A DNA stretch of 64,000 nt from NCBI RefSeq assembly GCF_041435215.1, contig NZ_CP108394.1:8432001-8496000 (forward strand). The letters are read 5' to 3'. The stretch is from Streptomyces sp. NBC_01314. Lineage in GTDB: Bacteria > Actinomycetota > Actinomycetes > Streptomycetales > Streptomycetaceae. Every line of letters begins with the position of its first letter. Within the stretch, counting starts at the first letter, position 1. The position numbers were made by a program, and so were the translations under genes. Below, piece after piece: positions 34,894-43,272 of the stretch. The notes beneath the pieces are model-generated. The model was given only the letters and a program-made list of their open reading frames with translations. It was not told where the DNA came from and made no database searches.

Positions 34894-35312
34894 TGCCAGG
34901 GCCCTTCGCCCGGGCCGCCCGAGCGGTACCACTCCCGGCAGTCCGCACGCGCCCGCCGGTCGATCAGGCGTTCCGCCGCGGCGGAACCCGCGCGTTTCTT
35001 CTCGGCCCGTGCCGCGTCCACGACCTTCCGCAGGATGTCGTACTGCCCGTTGGACAGTCCCATGGACTGGTAGTCCCCGTAGGTGTCGCCGTCCACCGTC
35101 TGCCGTGACCAGTGCGCGACGAGCTTCGCGCACAGCTCCTCCGGCGGGGTGGCCGACGGCGACGGTGAGCCGCCGCCCCGCGCGGACGTCGATCCGCCCG
35201 TCGCGGCCGTCGGCCCGCTCGCACCCGGCTCCGTGCACGCGGTGGCCAGGACGCCGATCAGCAGAGCCGGCCCGAGCACCGCCCCCGGCCAGAGGGCTCT
35301 TCCCGTTGCCAT
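34890..35312 (-). CDS. Small lipoprotein of unknown function
   Basis: A 140-residue exported lipoprotein: signal LWPGAVLGPALLIGVLATAC with lipobox LATAC, a Ser/Gly/Pro linker, and a small helical domain (EELCAKLVAHWSRQTVDGDTYGDYQSMGLSNGQYDIL) with two further Cys. The stop overlaps the start of the next membrane-protein gene, implying a shared job outside the cell. No function can be assigned. Confidence 0.8.
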   Translation of the reverse strand: MATGRALWPGAVLGPALLIGVLATACTEPGASGPTAATGGSTSARGGGSPSPSATPPEELCAKLVAHWSRQTVDGDTYGDYQSMGLSNGQYDILRKVVDAARAEKKRAGSAAAERLIDRRARADCREWYRSGGPGEGPWQ

Positions 35313-35415
35313 GCTCCGACGCTAGGGCCTGTCCGCCGTGTGGGACCAGGGGTGGGGAGACCTTCGACCCGTGCCGCCGCACGTCCGCGCGCATCAGTCG
35401 GACGTCCGCGCCCGC

Positions 35416-35880
35416 TCACCCATGGCCCGGGGCGTCCCGCAGCAGGCAGGTCAGCCGGGCCGTGCACACTCGCTTGCCGGCCTCGTCACTGATGACGATC
35501 TCGTACGTCGCCGTCGAACGCCCCCGGTGCAGCGGTGTGGCGACACCGGTCACCAGCCCGGACCGTACGCCCCGGTGGTGTGTGCAGTTCAGGTCGACAC
35601 CCACGGCGATCTTGGAGCTGCCGGCGTGCAGCATGGAGCCGACCGACCCCAGGGTCTCCGCCAGCACGGCGGACGCGCCGCCGTGCAGCAGCCCGTACGG
35701 CTGGGTGTTGCCCTCCACCGGCATCGTCCCGACGACGCGGTCCGCCGACGCCTCCACGATCCGCACGCCCATACGGGTGCCCAGGTGGCCGGCGGAGAAC
35801 ATCGCGACCAGGTCGACGCCGAGGGCCGCGTACTCGTCGATGACCTCTTGCGGGAACTTCGCGTGGTGCTGCTCGCCCAT
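35416..35880 (-). CDS. PaaI/hotdog-fold acyl-CoA thioesterase family protein
   Basis: A 154-residue hotdog protein, family of PaaI and YdiI-like thioesterases that hydrolyse acyl- or aryl-CoA. QPYGLLHGGASAVLAETLGSVGSM is the substrate-helix motif with the conserved catalytic Glu-type position, and GVDLNCTHHRGVRSGLVTGVATPLHRGRSTATYEI forms the central strands. The ATG at 35880 is supported by GGAG; upstream in-frame sequence is unlike the family. Substrate unknown. Confidence 0.88.
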   Translation of the reverse strand: MGEQHHAKFPQEVIDEYAALGVDLVAMFSAGHLGTRMGVRIVEASADRVVGTMPVEGNTQPYGLLHGGASAVLAETLGSVGSMLHAGSSKIAVGVDLNCTHHRGVRSGLVTGVATPLHRGRSTATYEIVISDEAGKRVCTARLTCLLRDAPGHG

Positions 35881-35947
35881 GGGGCTCCGTTCGTCGTCGA
35901 TCGCCTGCGCCGCCGGAGATCGGGTGCCGGCCCTCCTGAGCAAACGC

Positions 35948-38251
35948 TCAGTCGGTCGACGATTGTTCCAGACGGACCACGACGGACTTGCTGGCCGGGG
36001 TGTTGCTGGTGTCGGCGGTGGCGTCCAGCGGCACCAGGACGTTGGTCTCCGGGTAATAGGCGGCCGCGCAGCCGCGGGCCGTCGGATAGTGCACGACCCG
36101 GAAGCCGTCGGCCCGGCGCTCCACGCCGTCCTTCCACTCGCCGACCAGGTCCACGTACGAGCCGTCGGCGAGCTTCAGGTCCCGTGCGTCCTCGGGGTTG
36201 ACCAGGACGACCCGGCGGCCGTTCCTTATGCCCCGGTAGCGGTCGTCGAGGCCGTAGATCGTGGTGTTGTACTGGTCGTGCGAGCGCAGCGTCTGCAGCA
36301 GCAGGCGGCCCTCCGGCAGCCGCGGGTACTCGACCGGCGCGGCCGTGAAGTTGGCCTTGCCGGTGGCGGTGGGGAATCGCCGCTCGTCGCGCGGGGCGTG
36401 CGGGAGGGTGAAGCCGTTGGGGTCGGCCACGCGCGCGTTGAAGTCATCGAAACCGGGCACCACGCGCGCGATGCGGTCGCGGATCGTCGCGTAGTCCTTC
36501 TCGAACTCCTCCCACGGCGTCCGGCTGTCCTCGCCGAGGACCCGGCGGGCGAGCCGGCACACGATGGCCGTCTCGGACAGCAGCTGCCCGCTCGCGGGCT
36601 CCAGGCGCCCGCGTGAGGCGTGCACCATGCCCATCGAGTCCTCGACGGTCACGAACTGCTCGCCGCCGCCCTGGAGGTCGCGCTCGGTGCGGCCCAGGGT
36701 GGGCAGGATCAGTGCCCGCGCGCCCGTGACGGCGTGCGAGCGGTTCAGCTTCGTCGACACGTGAACGGTCAGCCGGGCGCGGCGCATGGCCGCCTCCGTG
36801 ACCTCGGTGTCGGGGGAGGCGGACACGAAGTTGCCGCCCATCGCGAAGAACACCTTCGCCTTGTCGTCGCGCATGGCCCTGATGGCCCGTACGACGTCGT
36901 AGCCGTGTTCCCGGGGCGGGGCGAAGCCGAACTCCTTCTCCAGGGCGTCAAGGAAGGCCGGGGCGGGCCGTTCGAAGATGCCCATCGTGCGGTCGCCCTG
37001 CACGTTCGAGTGGCCGCGCACGGGGCAGACGCCCGCGCCGGGGCGGCCGATGTTGCCGCGCAGCAGAAGGAAGTTGACCACCTCGCGGATGGTCGGCACC
37101 GAGTGCTTGTGCTGGGTGAGGCCCATCGCCCAGCAGACGATGGTCCGCTTCGAGGCGAGGACCATGCGCAGCGCCTCGTCGATCCGCTCGCGCGTGAGGC
37201 CGGTCGCGGTGAGCGTCTCGTCCCAGTCGGCGGCGCGGGCGGCCTCGGCGAACTCCTCGAAGCCGTGGGTGTGCTCGGCGATGAACGCCTCGTCCACCGT
37301 GCCTGACCCCGCGCCGGAGGCGCTGTCGTGTTCAGCGAGGATCAGCTTGTTCAGGAGGCGGAACAGGGCCTGGTCGCCGCCGATGCGGATCTGGAGGAAC
37401 AGGTCGGTGAGGGCGGCGCCCTTGAACATGCCCTGCGGGGTCTGCGGGTTCTTGAACCGCTCCAGGCCGGCCTCGGGCAGCGGATTGACGGTGATGATCT
37501 TCGCGCCGTTCGCCTTGGCCTTCTCCAGCGCGGAGAGCATCCGGGGATGGTTCGTCCCCGGGTTCTGCCCGGCGACGATGATCAGATCGGCCTTGTAGAG
37601 GTCCTCCAGCAGGACACTGCCCTTGCCGATGCCGATCGTCTCGGAGAGCGCGGAGCCCGATGACTCGTGACACATGTTGGAGCAGTCCGGCAGGTTGTTC
37701 GTGCCGAACTCGCGGGCGAAGAGCTGGTAGAGGAACGCGGCCTCGTTGCTCGTCCGGCCGGAGGTGTAGAAGAGGGCCTCGTCGGGGGAGGCGAGGGCCT
37801 TCAGCTCCTCGGCGACGATGTCGAAGGCGCGTTCCCAGGACACCGGCTCGTACCGGTCGCCCCCCTCGGGGAGGTACATGGGGTGCGTGAGCCGCCCCTG
37901 TTGCCCGAGCCAGTAACCACTCCGCGTGGCGAGATCGGCCACGCTGTGGGCGGCGAAGAACTCGGGAGTGACCCGACGAAGCGTGGCCTCCTCGGCGACC
38001 GCCTTGGCCCCGTTCTCGCAGAACTCCGCGGCGTGCCGGTGGTCCGGTTCCGGCCAGGCGCATCCCGGGCAGTCGAAGCCGTCCTTCTGGTTGACCCGCA
38101 GCAGCGTCAGCGCGGTCCGCTTCACACCCATCTGCTGCTGCGCGATCCGCAACGTGTGTCCGATCGCCGGCAGGCCCGCCGCGGCATGCTTGGGCTCCGC
38201 GACCTGCGGCGCGTCCTGAACCGGATCACTCTTCGGCGCCTTGCCGGCCAT
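35948..38251 (-). CDS. FdhF/YdeP family molybdopterin oxidoreductase
   Basis: A 767-residue molybdenum-bis-pterin enzyme resembling formate dehydrogenase H but of the YdeP branch whose substrate is unsettled. An N-terminal CPGC pair occurs in GFDCPGCAWPEPDHR; SNMCHESSGSALSETIGIGKGS, GQNPGTNHPRML, CWAMGLTQHKHSVPTIREVVNFLLLRGNIGRPGAG and PTATGKANFTA mark pterin contacts. No separate beta or gamma subunit genes are adjacent, typical for this branch. It is divergent from polA. Confidence 0.9.
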   Translation of the reverse strand: MAGKAPKSDPVQDAPQVAEPKHAAAGLPAIGHTLRIAQQQMGVKRTALTLLRVNQKDGFDCPGCAWPEPDHRHAAEFCENGAKAVAEEATLRRVTPEFFAAHSVADLATRSGYWLGQQGRLTHPMYLPEGGDRYEPVSWERAFDIVAEELKALASPDEALFYTSGRTSNEAAFLYQLFAREFGTNNLPDCSNMCHESSGSALSETIGIGKGSVLLEDLYKADLIIVAGQNPGTNHPRMLSALEKAKANGAKIITVNPLPEAGLERFKNPQTPQGMFKGAALTDLFLQIRIGGDQALFRLLNKLILAEHDSASGAGSGTVDEAFIAEHTHGFEEFAEAARAADWDETLTATGLTRERIDEALRMVLASKRTIVCWAMGLTQHKHSVPTIREVVNFLLLRGNIGRPGAGVCPVRGHSNVQGDRTMGIFERPAPAFLDALEKEFGFAPPREHGYDVVRAIRAMRDDKAKVFFAMGGNFVSASPDTEVTEAAMRRARLTVHVSTKLNRSHAVTGARALILPTLGRTERDLQGGGEQFVTVEDSMGMVHASRGRLEPASGQLLSETAIVCRLARRVLGEDSRTPWEEFEKDYATIRDRIARVVPGFDDFNARVADPNGFTLPHAPRDERRFPTATGKANFTAAPVEYPRLPEGRLLLQTLRSHDQYNTTIYGLDDRYRGIRNGRRVVLVNPEDARDLKLADGSYVDLVGEWKDGVERRADGFRVVHYPTARGCAAAYYPETNVLVPLDATADTSNTPASKSVVVRLEQSSTD

Positions 38252-38371
38252 GGCTGCTCCCCATTCGCATGCTCGTTCTGTTCGGGCGTGTGGCTACGCT
38301 TCCGATCCTCGCACGCGTGACCTACGGCGGACGAGGGCCGGCCTCCGGCCGGGGTCGACCTCCGGCTTGGG

Positions 38372-38425
38372 CCGACCGACGGCCGGGACCGACCGACGGC
38401 CGGGACCGACCGACGGCCGGAGACC
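38372..38425. repeat. 17-bp tandem repeat between the molybdoenzyme gene and polA
   Basis: About three copies of CGACCGACGGCCGGGAC follow each other in the 274-bp divergent gap upstream of polA. The wider gap is rich in GGCCGG. Promoters of both genes must lie around it. Confidence 0.65.
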
Positions 38426-38525
38426 GGCCGGTCCGCAGTCGGCGGCCGGCCTCACGCGGTGCCCGGCCGGTTCTCGACACGTCCCTGGGGTCCGGCTGTC
38501 AGTGGCACGTGGCAGGATCGGGTTC

Positions 38526-41252
38526 GTGGCAGAGACAGGATCGAAGAAGACCGACAGCACCCCCGGCGGCAGCCGTCCCCGGCTCATGCTCATGGACGGG
38601 CATTCGCTGGCCTACCGCGCGTTCTTCGCGCTGCCCGCGGAGAACTTCACGACAGCGACGGGCCAGCCGACCAACGCGATCTACGGCTTCGCGTCGATGC
38701 TGGCGAACACGCTGCGCGACGAGGCCCCCACCCACTTCGCGGTCGCGTTCGACGTCTCCCGCAAGACCTGGCGCTCGGAGGAGTTCACCGAGTACAAGGC
38801 GAACCGCTCGAAGACCCCGGACGAGTTCAAGGGTCAGGTCGAGCTGCTCGGCGAGCTGCTCGACGCGATGCACGCGGTCCGCTTCGCGGTCGACGGCTTC
38901 GAGGCCGACGACATCATCGCCACGCTCGCCACCCAGGCCGAGGCCGAGGGCTTCGAGGTCCTCATCGTCACCGGCGACCGGGACTCCTTCCAGCTCGTCA
39001 GCGAGCACACCACCGTGCTCTACCCGACGAAGGGTGTCTCGGAGCTGACCCGGTTCACTCCGGAGAAGGTGTTCGAGAAGTACGGCCTCACCCCGGCCCA
39101 GTACCCGGACTTCGCGGCGCTGCGCGGCGACCCGTCCGACAACCTCCCCGGCATCCCCGGCGTCGGCGAGAAGACCGCCGCGAAGTGGATCAACCAGTTC
39201 GGTTCGTTCGCGGATCTCGTCGAGCGCGTCGAGGAGGTCAAGGGCAAGGCCGGGCAGAACCTCCGCGACCACCTGGAAGCCGTCAAGCTCAACCGCCGTC
39301 TCACCGAGATGGTGCGCACGGTCGAACTGCCCAAGGGCGTCACCGAGCTGGAGCGCGCCGCGTACGACCGCAAGGCCGTCGCGATGGTCCTCGACACCCT
39401 GGAGATCCGCAACCCGTCGCTGCGCGAGCGCCTGCTGGCCGTCGACCCGGGCGCCGAGGAGGCCGACGCCGGTCAGCCGGCCGCCCCGGGCGTCGAGGTG
39501 GACGGCACGGTCCTCGGCTCCGGCGAGCTGGCCCCCTGGCTCGCCGAGCACGGCACGGAGGTCCTCGGCGTCACCACGGTCGACACCTGGGCGCTCGGCA
39601 CGGGATCGGTCACCGAGATCGCGCTCGCCGCGGCCGGGGGAGCGGCCGCCTGGTTCGACCCGACCGAACTGGACGAGACGGACGAGACCGCGTGGGCGGC
39701 CTGGCTCGCCGACACCGCCAGGCCGAAGGTGTTCCACAACGCCAAGGCCGCGATGCGGGTCTTCGCCGACCACGGCTGGACCATCGAGGGCGTCGGCATG
39801 GACACCGCGCTCGCCGCGTACCTGGTCAAGCCGGGCCGCCGCTCCTTCGACCTGGACGCGCTCTCCCTGGAGTACCTGGGCCGCGAGCTGGCCCCCGCCG
39901 CCACGGCCGACGGTCAGCTGGCCTTCGGCGCGGACGAGGGCGCCGAGGCCGACGCGCTGATGGTGCAGGCCCGCGCGATCCTCGACCTCGGCGAGGCCTT
40001 CGGCGCGCGCCTGCAGGAGGTGGGCGCCGAAGGCCTCCTGCGGGACGTGGAGCTGCCCACCTCCGCGCTCCTGGCCCGCATGGAGCGCCACGGCATCGCG
40101 GCGGACCGCGCCCACCTGGAGGCCATGGAGCAGATGTTCGCGGGTGCCGTGCAGCAGGCGGTGAAGGAGGCGCACGCGGCGGTGGGGCACGAGTTCAACC
40201 TGGGTTCGCCCAAGCAGCTCCAGGAAGTCCTCTTCGGCGAGCTGGGCCTGCCCAAGACCAAGCGCACGAAGACGGGCTACACCACGGACGCGGACGCCCT
40301 GGCCTGGCTCGCGGGCCAGACGGACAACGAACTGCCGGTGATCATGCTCCGCCATCGTGAGCAGGCGAAGCTGCGTGTCACCGTCGAGGGCCTGATCAAG
40401 ACCGTCGCCGCGGACGGCCGTATCCACACCACGTTCAACCAGACGGTCGCCGCCACGGGCCGCCTGTCGTCGGTGGACCCGAACCTCCAGAACATCCCGG
40501 TCCGCACCGACGAGGGCCGCGCCATCCGCCGCGGCTTCGTCGTCGGCGAGGGCTTCGAGTCCCTGATGACGGCGGACTACAGTCAGATCGAACTGCGGGT
40601 GATGGCCCACCTCTCCGAGGACGCGGGCCTGATCGAGGCGTTCACCTCCGGCGAGGACCTGCACACCACGGCCGCCGCCCAGGTGTTCGGGGTCGAGCCG
40701 TCGGCGGTGGACGCGGAGATGCGCCGCAAGATCAAGGCGATGTCGTACGGCCTGGCCTACGGGCTGTCCGCGTTCGGTCTCTCCCAGCAGCTGAACATCG
40801 ACGCGGGTGAGGCGCGTGCCCTGATCGACGCGTACTTCGAGCGCTTCGGCGGTGTACGGGACTATCTGCGCCGGGTCGTGGACGAGGCGCGTGCGACGGG
40901 GTACACGGCGACGCTCTTCGGGCGCCGGCGCTACCTCCCCGACCTCAACAGCGACAACCGTCAGCGTCGCGAGGCCGCCGAGCGGATGGCTCTCAACGCG
41001 CCCATCCAGGGCACCGCCGCCGACATTGTCAAGATCGCCATGCTGAACGTCGGCCGCGCCCTGGACGAGGCCGGTCTCGCCTCCCGGATGCTCCTCCAGG
41101 TCCACGACGAAATCGTCCTGGAGATCGCCCCCGGCGAACGCGACCGCACCGAACAACTCCTCCGCCACGAAATGGCCGACGCCGTCCACCTGAGGGCCCC
41201 GCTGGACGTCTCGGTGGGCCACGGCCCGGACTGGGAGTCGGCGGCGCACTAG
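38526..41252 (+). CDS. polA: DNA polymerase I
   Basis: Fills gaps and removes primers in replication and repair. The 908-residue protein has a 5'-3' exonuclease domain (LMLMDGHSLAYRAFFALP, residues 20-310), a degenerate 3'-5' exonuclease-like middle lacking the usual DxE proofreading motif, and a full polymerase domain: motif A DYSQIELRVMAHLSED, O-helix RRKIKAMSYGLAYGLSAFG, motif C LLQVHDEIVLE. The GTG at 38526 gives the family start VAETGSKK; upstream codons are repetitive GC-rich spacer. A perfect hairpin terminator follows 31 bp after the stop. Confidence 0.97.
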   Translation: MAETGSKKTDSTPGGSRPRLMLMDGHSLAYRAFFALPAENFTTATGQPTNAIYGFASMLANTLRDEAPTHFAVAFDVSRKTWRSEEFTEYKANRSKTPDEFKGQVELLGELLDAMHAVRFAVDGFEADDIIATLATQAEAEGFEVLIVTGDRDSFQLVSEHTTVLYPTKGVSELTRFTPEKVFEKYGLTPAQYPDFAALRGDPSDNLPGIPGVGEKTAAKWINQFGSFADLVERVEEVKGKAGQNLRDHLEAVKLNRRLTEMVRTVELPKGVTELERAAYDRKAVAMVLDTLEIRNPSLRERLLAVDPGAEEADAGQPAAPGVEVDGTVLGSGELAPWLAEHGTEVLGVTTVDTWALGTGSVTEIALAAAGGAAAWFDPTELDETDETAWAAWLADTARPKVFHNAKAAMRVFADHGWTIEGVGMDTALAAYLVKPGRRSFDLDALSLEYLGRELAPAATADGQLAFGADEGAEADALMVQARAILDLGEAFGARLQEVGAEGLLRDVELPTSALLARMERHGIAADRAHLEAMEQMFAGAVQQAVKEAHAAVGHEFNLGSPKQLQEVLFGELGLPKTKRTKTGYTTDADALAWLAGQTDNELPVIMLRHREQAKLRVTVEGLIKTVAADGRIHTTFNQTVAATGRLSSVDPNLQNIPVRTDEGRAIRRGFVVGEGFESLMTADYSQIELRVMAHLSEDAGLIEAFTSGEDLHTTAAAQVFGVEPSAVDAEMRRKIKAMSYGLAYGLSAFGLSQQLNIDAGEARALIDAYFERFGGVRDYLRRVVDEARATGYTATLFGRRRYLPDLNSDNRQRREAAERMALNAPIQGTAADIVKIAMLNVGRALDEAGLASRMLLQVHDEIVLEIAPGERDRTEQLLRHEMADAVHLRAPLDVSVGHGPDWESAAH

Positions 41253-41283
41253 CCACTCGGGCGGCACACCAGCCACTGAAGGA

Positions 41284-41312
41284 GGGGCCCGGCGCAGCAT
41301 GCGCCGGGCCCC
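41284..41312 (+). terminator. polA terminator, 13-bp perfect stem
   Basis: GGGGCCCGGCGCA (41284-41296) is exactly complementary to 41300-41312 with a three-base loop, 31 bp after polA. The second arm also forms the start of the repeat array that follows. Confidence 0.9.
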
Positions 41313-41615
41313 ACTGCCGGATCGGCGCGCACGCCGGGCCTCACCTGCCGGGGCGCGGCGCACGCCGGTCCTCATCCGTTCGGGTCGCGGCGCACGCCGG
41401 GCCGCGCCCTGCCGGATCGGTGCGTGTGCCGGGCTCGCGCGGTCGGGTCGGTGGGTGCGCCCGGTTCTGCCTGGCGGGTCGACGTGTATGCCGGGCCTCG
41501 CGCGGTCGGGTCGGTGGGTGCGCCGGGTTCGACCTGGCGGGTCGACGCGTGCGCAGGGCCTCGCCCGGCCCGGATCGGTGCGTGCACGGGTCCCACCCGT
41601 GCGGTCCGCGTTGCT
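41302..41615. repeat. Tandem array of about ten degenerate 31-bp repeats
   Basis: Units of 30-33 bp begin with GCCGGGCCTC or close variants and end in GTGC or GCAC; starts are near 41302, 41332, 41363, 41395, 41428, 41459, 41490, 41522, 41553 and 41586. Units 5-6 and 7-8 form a longer 62-bp duplication with few changes, showing recent amplification. There are no unique spacers, so this is not CRISPR; 31 bp is not a multiple of three, so it is not a protein repeat. Confidence 0.75.
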
Positions 41616-41809
41616 TTCTTCGCCGCTCAGCAATGGTCCGCCGGCAGGGCGCAGGGCGGGTAACCAGTGCGGTGCTGTTCGGCGATGCCGAGCCCACGGC
41701 CCGCCCCCCTCTGCACCGCCGCGCCGTGCCGCGGCCCAGCCCGGTCCCCGTCACCCGACCGGCCCACACCAGGGCGCCCCGGCCGGAGCCCAGCCGTAAG
41801 GATGCCCGC

Positions 41810-42121
41810 ATGGGTATACGCACGCTCCGCCGCCGTACAGCGACAGCTGCCACCCGCCTGTCAGGGGTGCGAACCCGCCTCACCCGGGCCCCCTGGGCCC
41901 GCCCGCGCGTCCGGCGGCCGCACAGCCTCTACCCCTGGCCGCTGACCCACCCCCTGGCGGCGCTCCTCGGGCACGTCCCCCCGTATGCCCCGCGCGCCGC
42001 CAGACCCCGCGTCCCCAGTGGAGCCCCGACACGGCGCCCGGCACTCAGCGGCGGGCCGAGCTGTCCGCCTCCGCGTCGACTGCGGGCGCCGGAGCGGCGG
42101 GAGCCGGGCGCCAGGCCCTGA
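41810..42121 (+). CDS. Possible small basic protein (MGIRTLRRRTA start)
   Basis: A 103-codon frame starting ATG after TAAGGA at good spacing. The opening MGIRTLRRRTATA resembles a small conserved Arg-rich protein seen in other Streptomyces, but the rest is Arg/Pro-rich and of low information, and the 3' end overlaps the convergent DUF4184 gene by 77 bp. The real protein may be shorter or absent. Confidence 0.35.
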   Translation: MGIRTLRRRTATAATRLSGVRTRLTRAPWARPRVRRPHSLYPWPLTHPLAALLGHVPPYAPRAARPRVPSGAPTRRPALSGGPSCPPPRRLRAPERREPGARP

Positions 42122-42896
42122 CGCCGACGCCGTAGAGGACGACGCCGGCCACGAGACCGGCACCCGCCCCGAAGCACACGGTCGGGATCACCTCGTACGG
42201 CTTGGCGACCGCCCCCCAGTACGCCCACCAGCGGGCCACCCGCTGTACGGCCGCGACCAGTGCGCAGCCCCCGATGACGGCGCCCGCCACCCACCGGTCG
42301 GCCGAGGAGAGCACGGGCACGCCCACGGGCTCGACCGCCGGCTGCCGGCGCAGGGCCAGCACGACGAAGACGACGATCACGACAGCCGCGACCGCGGAAC
42401 CGCCGTACTGGAGGTACCAGTAGAGCGGCGAGCCCGCGATCTCCTCGCCGAGGACGGGGAACAGCCGCATCCCCCACCGGTCGAGATGTGTGAACGCGTC
42501 CCAGACGACATGGGTCAGCGAACCGAGGGCGGCGGAGACGTACCACCACAGGGCCGCCGAGGGACTGAGGCGCCGCACTCCCGCCCCACAGCGCACCAGC
42601 GCGGCCACCCTGCCCTGTCGCCCCCTCGGCAGCAGCGCGACCAGCGGTTCGCGAAGCACCAGCCACAGCCCGACCAGCGCCCAGGTGATGAGGACGTCGA
42701 CGGTGAAGACCCCGGCGAAGGAGTGCGTGACGTCGCCGAACTCCATGGCCTCGGGCAGGACACTCGCCACGTAATAGGTCAGGTCGGGCGCGAAGGAACC
42801 GGCGACGAGCACCGACGGCACCAGGCGCCCGCGCCCCGTCCCGTTCCCCCGCAGGGCGGGCAGTACGGCGGCCGCGTGGCTGAGCGTGAAGGGCAA
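42045..42896 (-). CDS. DUF4184 family membrane protein
   Basis: A 283-residue polytopic membrane protein. The N-terminus PFTLSHAAAVLPALRG is the DUF4184 hallmark; further conserved parts are SFAPDLTYYV, THSFAGV and LTHVVWDAFTH, giving His/Asp residues that recall metal-dependent membrane hydrolases. About seven helices. The start must be TTG at 42896, preceded by AGGGGGA, since the family begins at that residue; no ATG or GTG fits. Function unknown. Confidence 0.82.
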   Translation of the reverse strand: MPFTLSHAAAVLPALRGNGTGRGRLVPSVLVAGSFAPDLTYYVASVLPEAMEFGDVTHSFAGVFTVDVLITWALVGLWLVLREPLVALLPRGRQGRVAALVRCGAGVRRLSPSAALWWYVSAALGSLTHVVWDAFTHLDRWGMRLFPVLGEEIAGSPLYWYLQYGGSAVAAVVIVVFVVLALRRQPAVEPVGVPVLSSADRWVAGAVIGGCALVAAVQRVARWWAYWGAVAKPYEVIPTVCFGAGAGLVAGVVLYGVGVRAWRPAPAAPAPAVDAEADSSARR

Positions 42897-43070
42897 ATCG
42901 TCCCCCTGTGGCGGGCTTTGGCAGGAATGGTCGGCCCGGCGATGACCGGTCGCCAGTATGCGCGACCTGTGTCCGCCGTCCGCAGGGTGCCCGCTTGACA
43001 GCAAACCGACATGGCCAATAGGTGAATATCGGGCACGAACGGGTGTCCGGGCGAAGGAAGTTGTCATAGG

Positions 43071-43216
43071 GTCGCCTGGGCCGTCGCGCCGGTCGGTGTG
43101 GTGGCCTACGGAGTTCTGGGAAAGGGAATGCCGGAACAGGGCAACCAAGACCGCACCTCCGGAGTCGTGTAGCTGGGCAGGGAAGCCGGTCCGGCGAAAC
43201 CGGAGAAACGCCCGTG
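43071..43216 (+). ncRNA. c-di-AMP (ydaO/yuaA) riboswitch upstream of a cell-wall hydrolase
   Basis: The leader carries the conserved blocks of the actinobacterial ydaO riboswitch in order: GGGTCGC, GGGAA followed by CCGGAACAGGGCAACC, AAGACCGCACCTCCGGAGTC, GTGTAGC, GGGAAGCCGG and GGAGAAACGCCCGTG. In Streptomyces this class controls secreted cell-wall hydrolases and turns them off when cyclic di-AMP is high, and the gene downstream is exactly that. Between aptamer and start codon, GAACGC/GCGTTC (43234-43249) forms a small hairpin just before the Shine-Dalgarno GGGAGGGG. Ends are approximate. Confidence 0.85.
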
Positions 43217-43272
43217 ACATCAATAGACGGGAAGAACGCCCAGGCGTTCGACCACCGGGAGGGGTTCACTCA

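Noticed and set aside
41302..41615. CRISPR array
   Set aside because: Repeats are contiguous and degenerate with no unique spacers, and no cas genes are in the window.
38499..41633. Very long open frame antisense to polA and across the repeat array
   Set aside because: Same cause; the sense strand has all polymerase motifs and the antisense product has no fold-like pattern.
42958..43272. Longer N-terminus for the transglycosylase
   Set aside because: The open frame upstream runs through the riboswitch and lacks a signal peptide; the ATG at 43273 has a strong ribosome site and starts the signal peptide.
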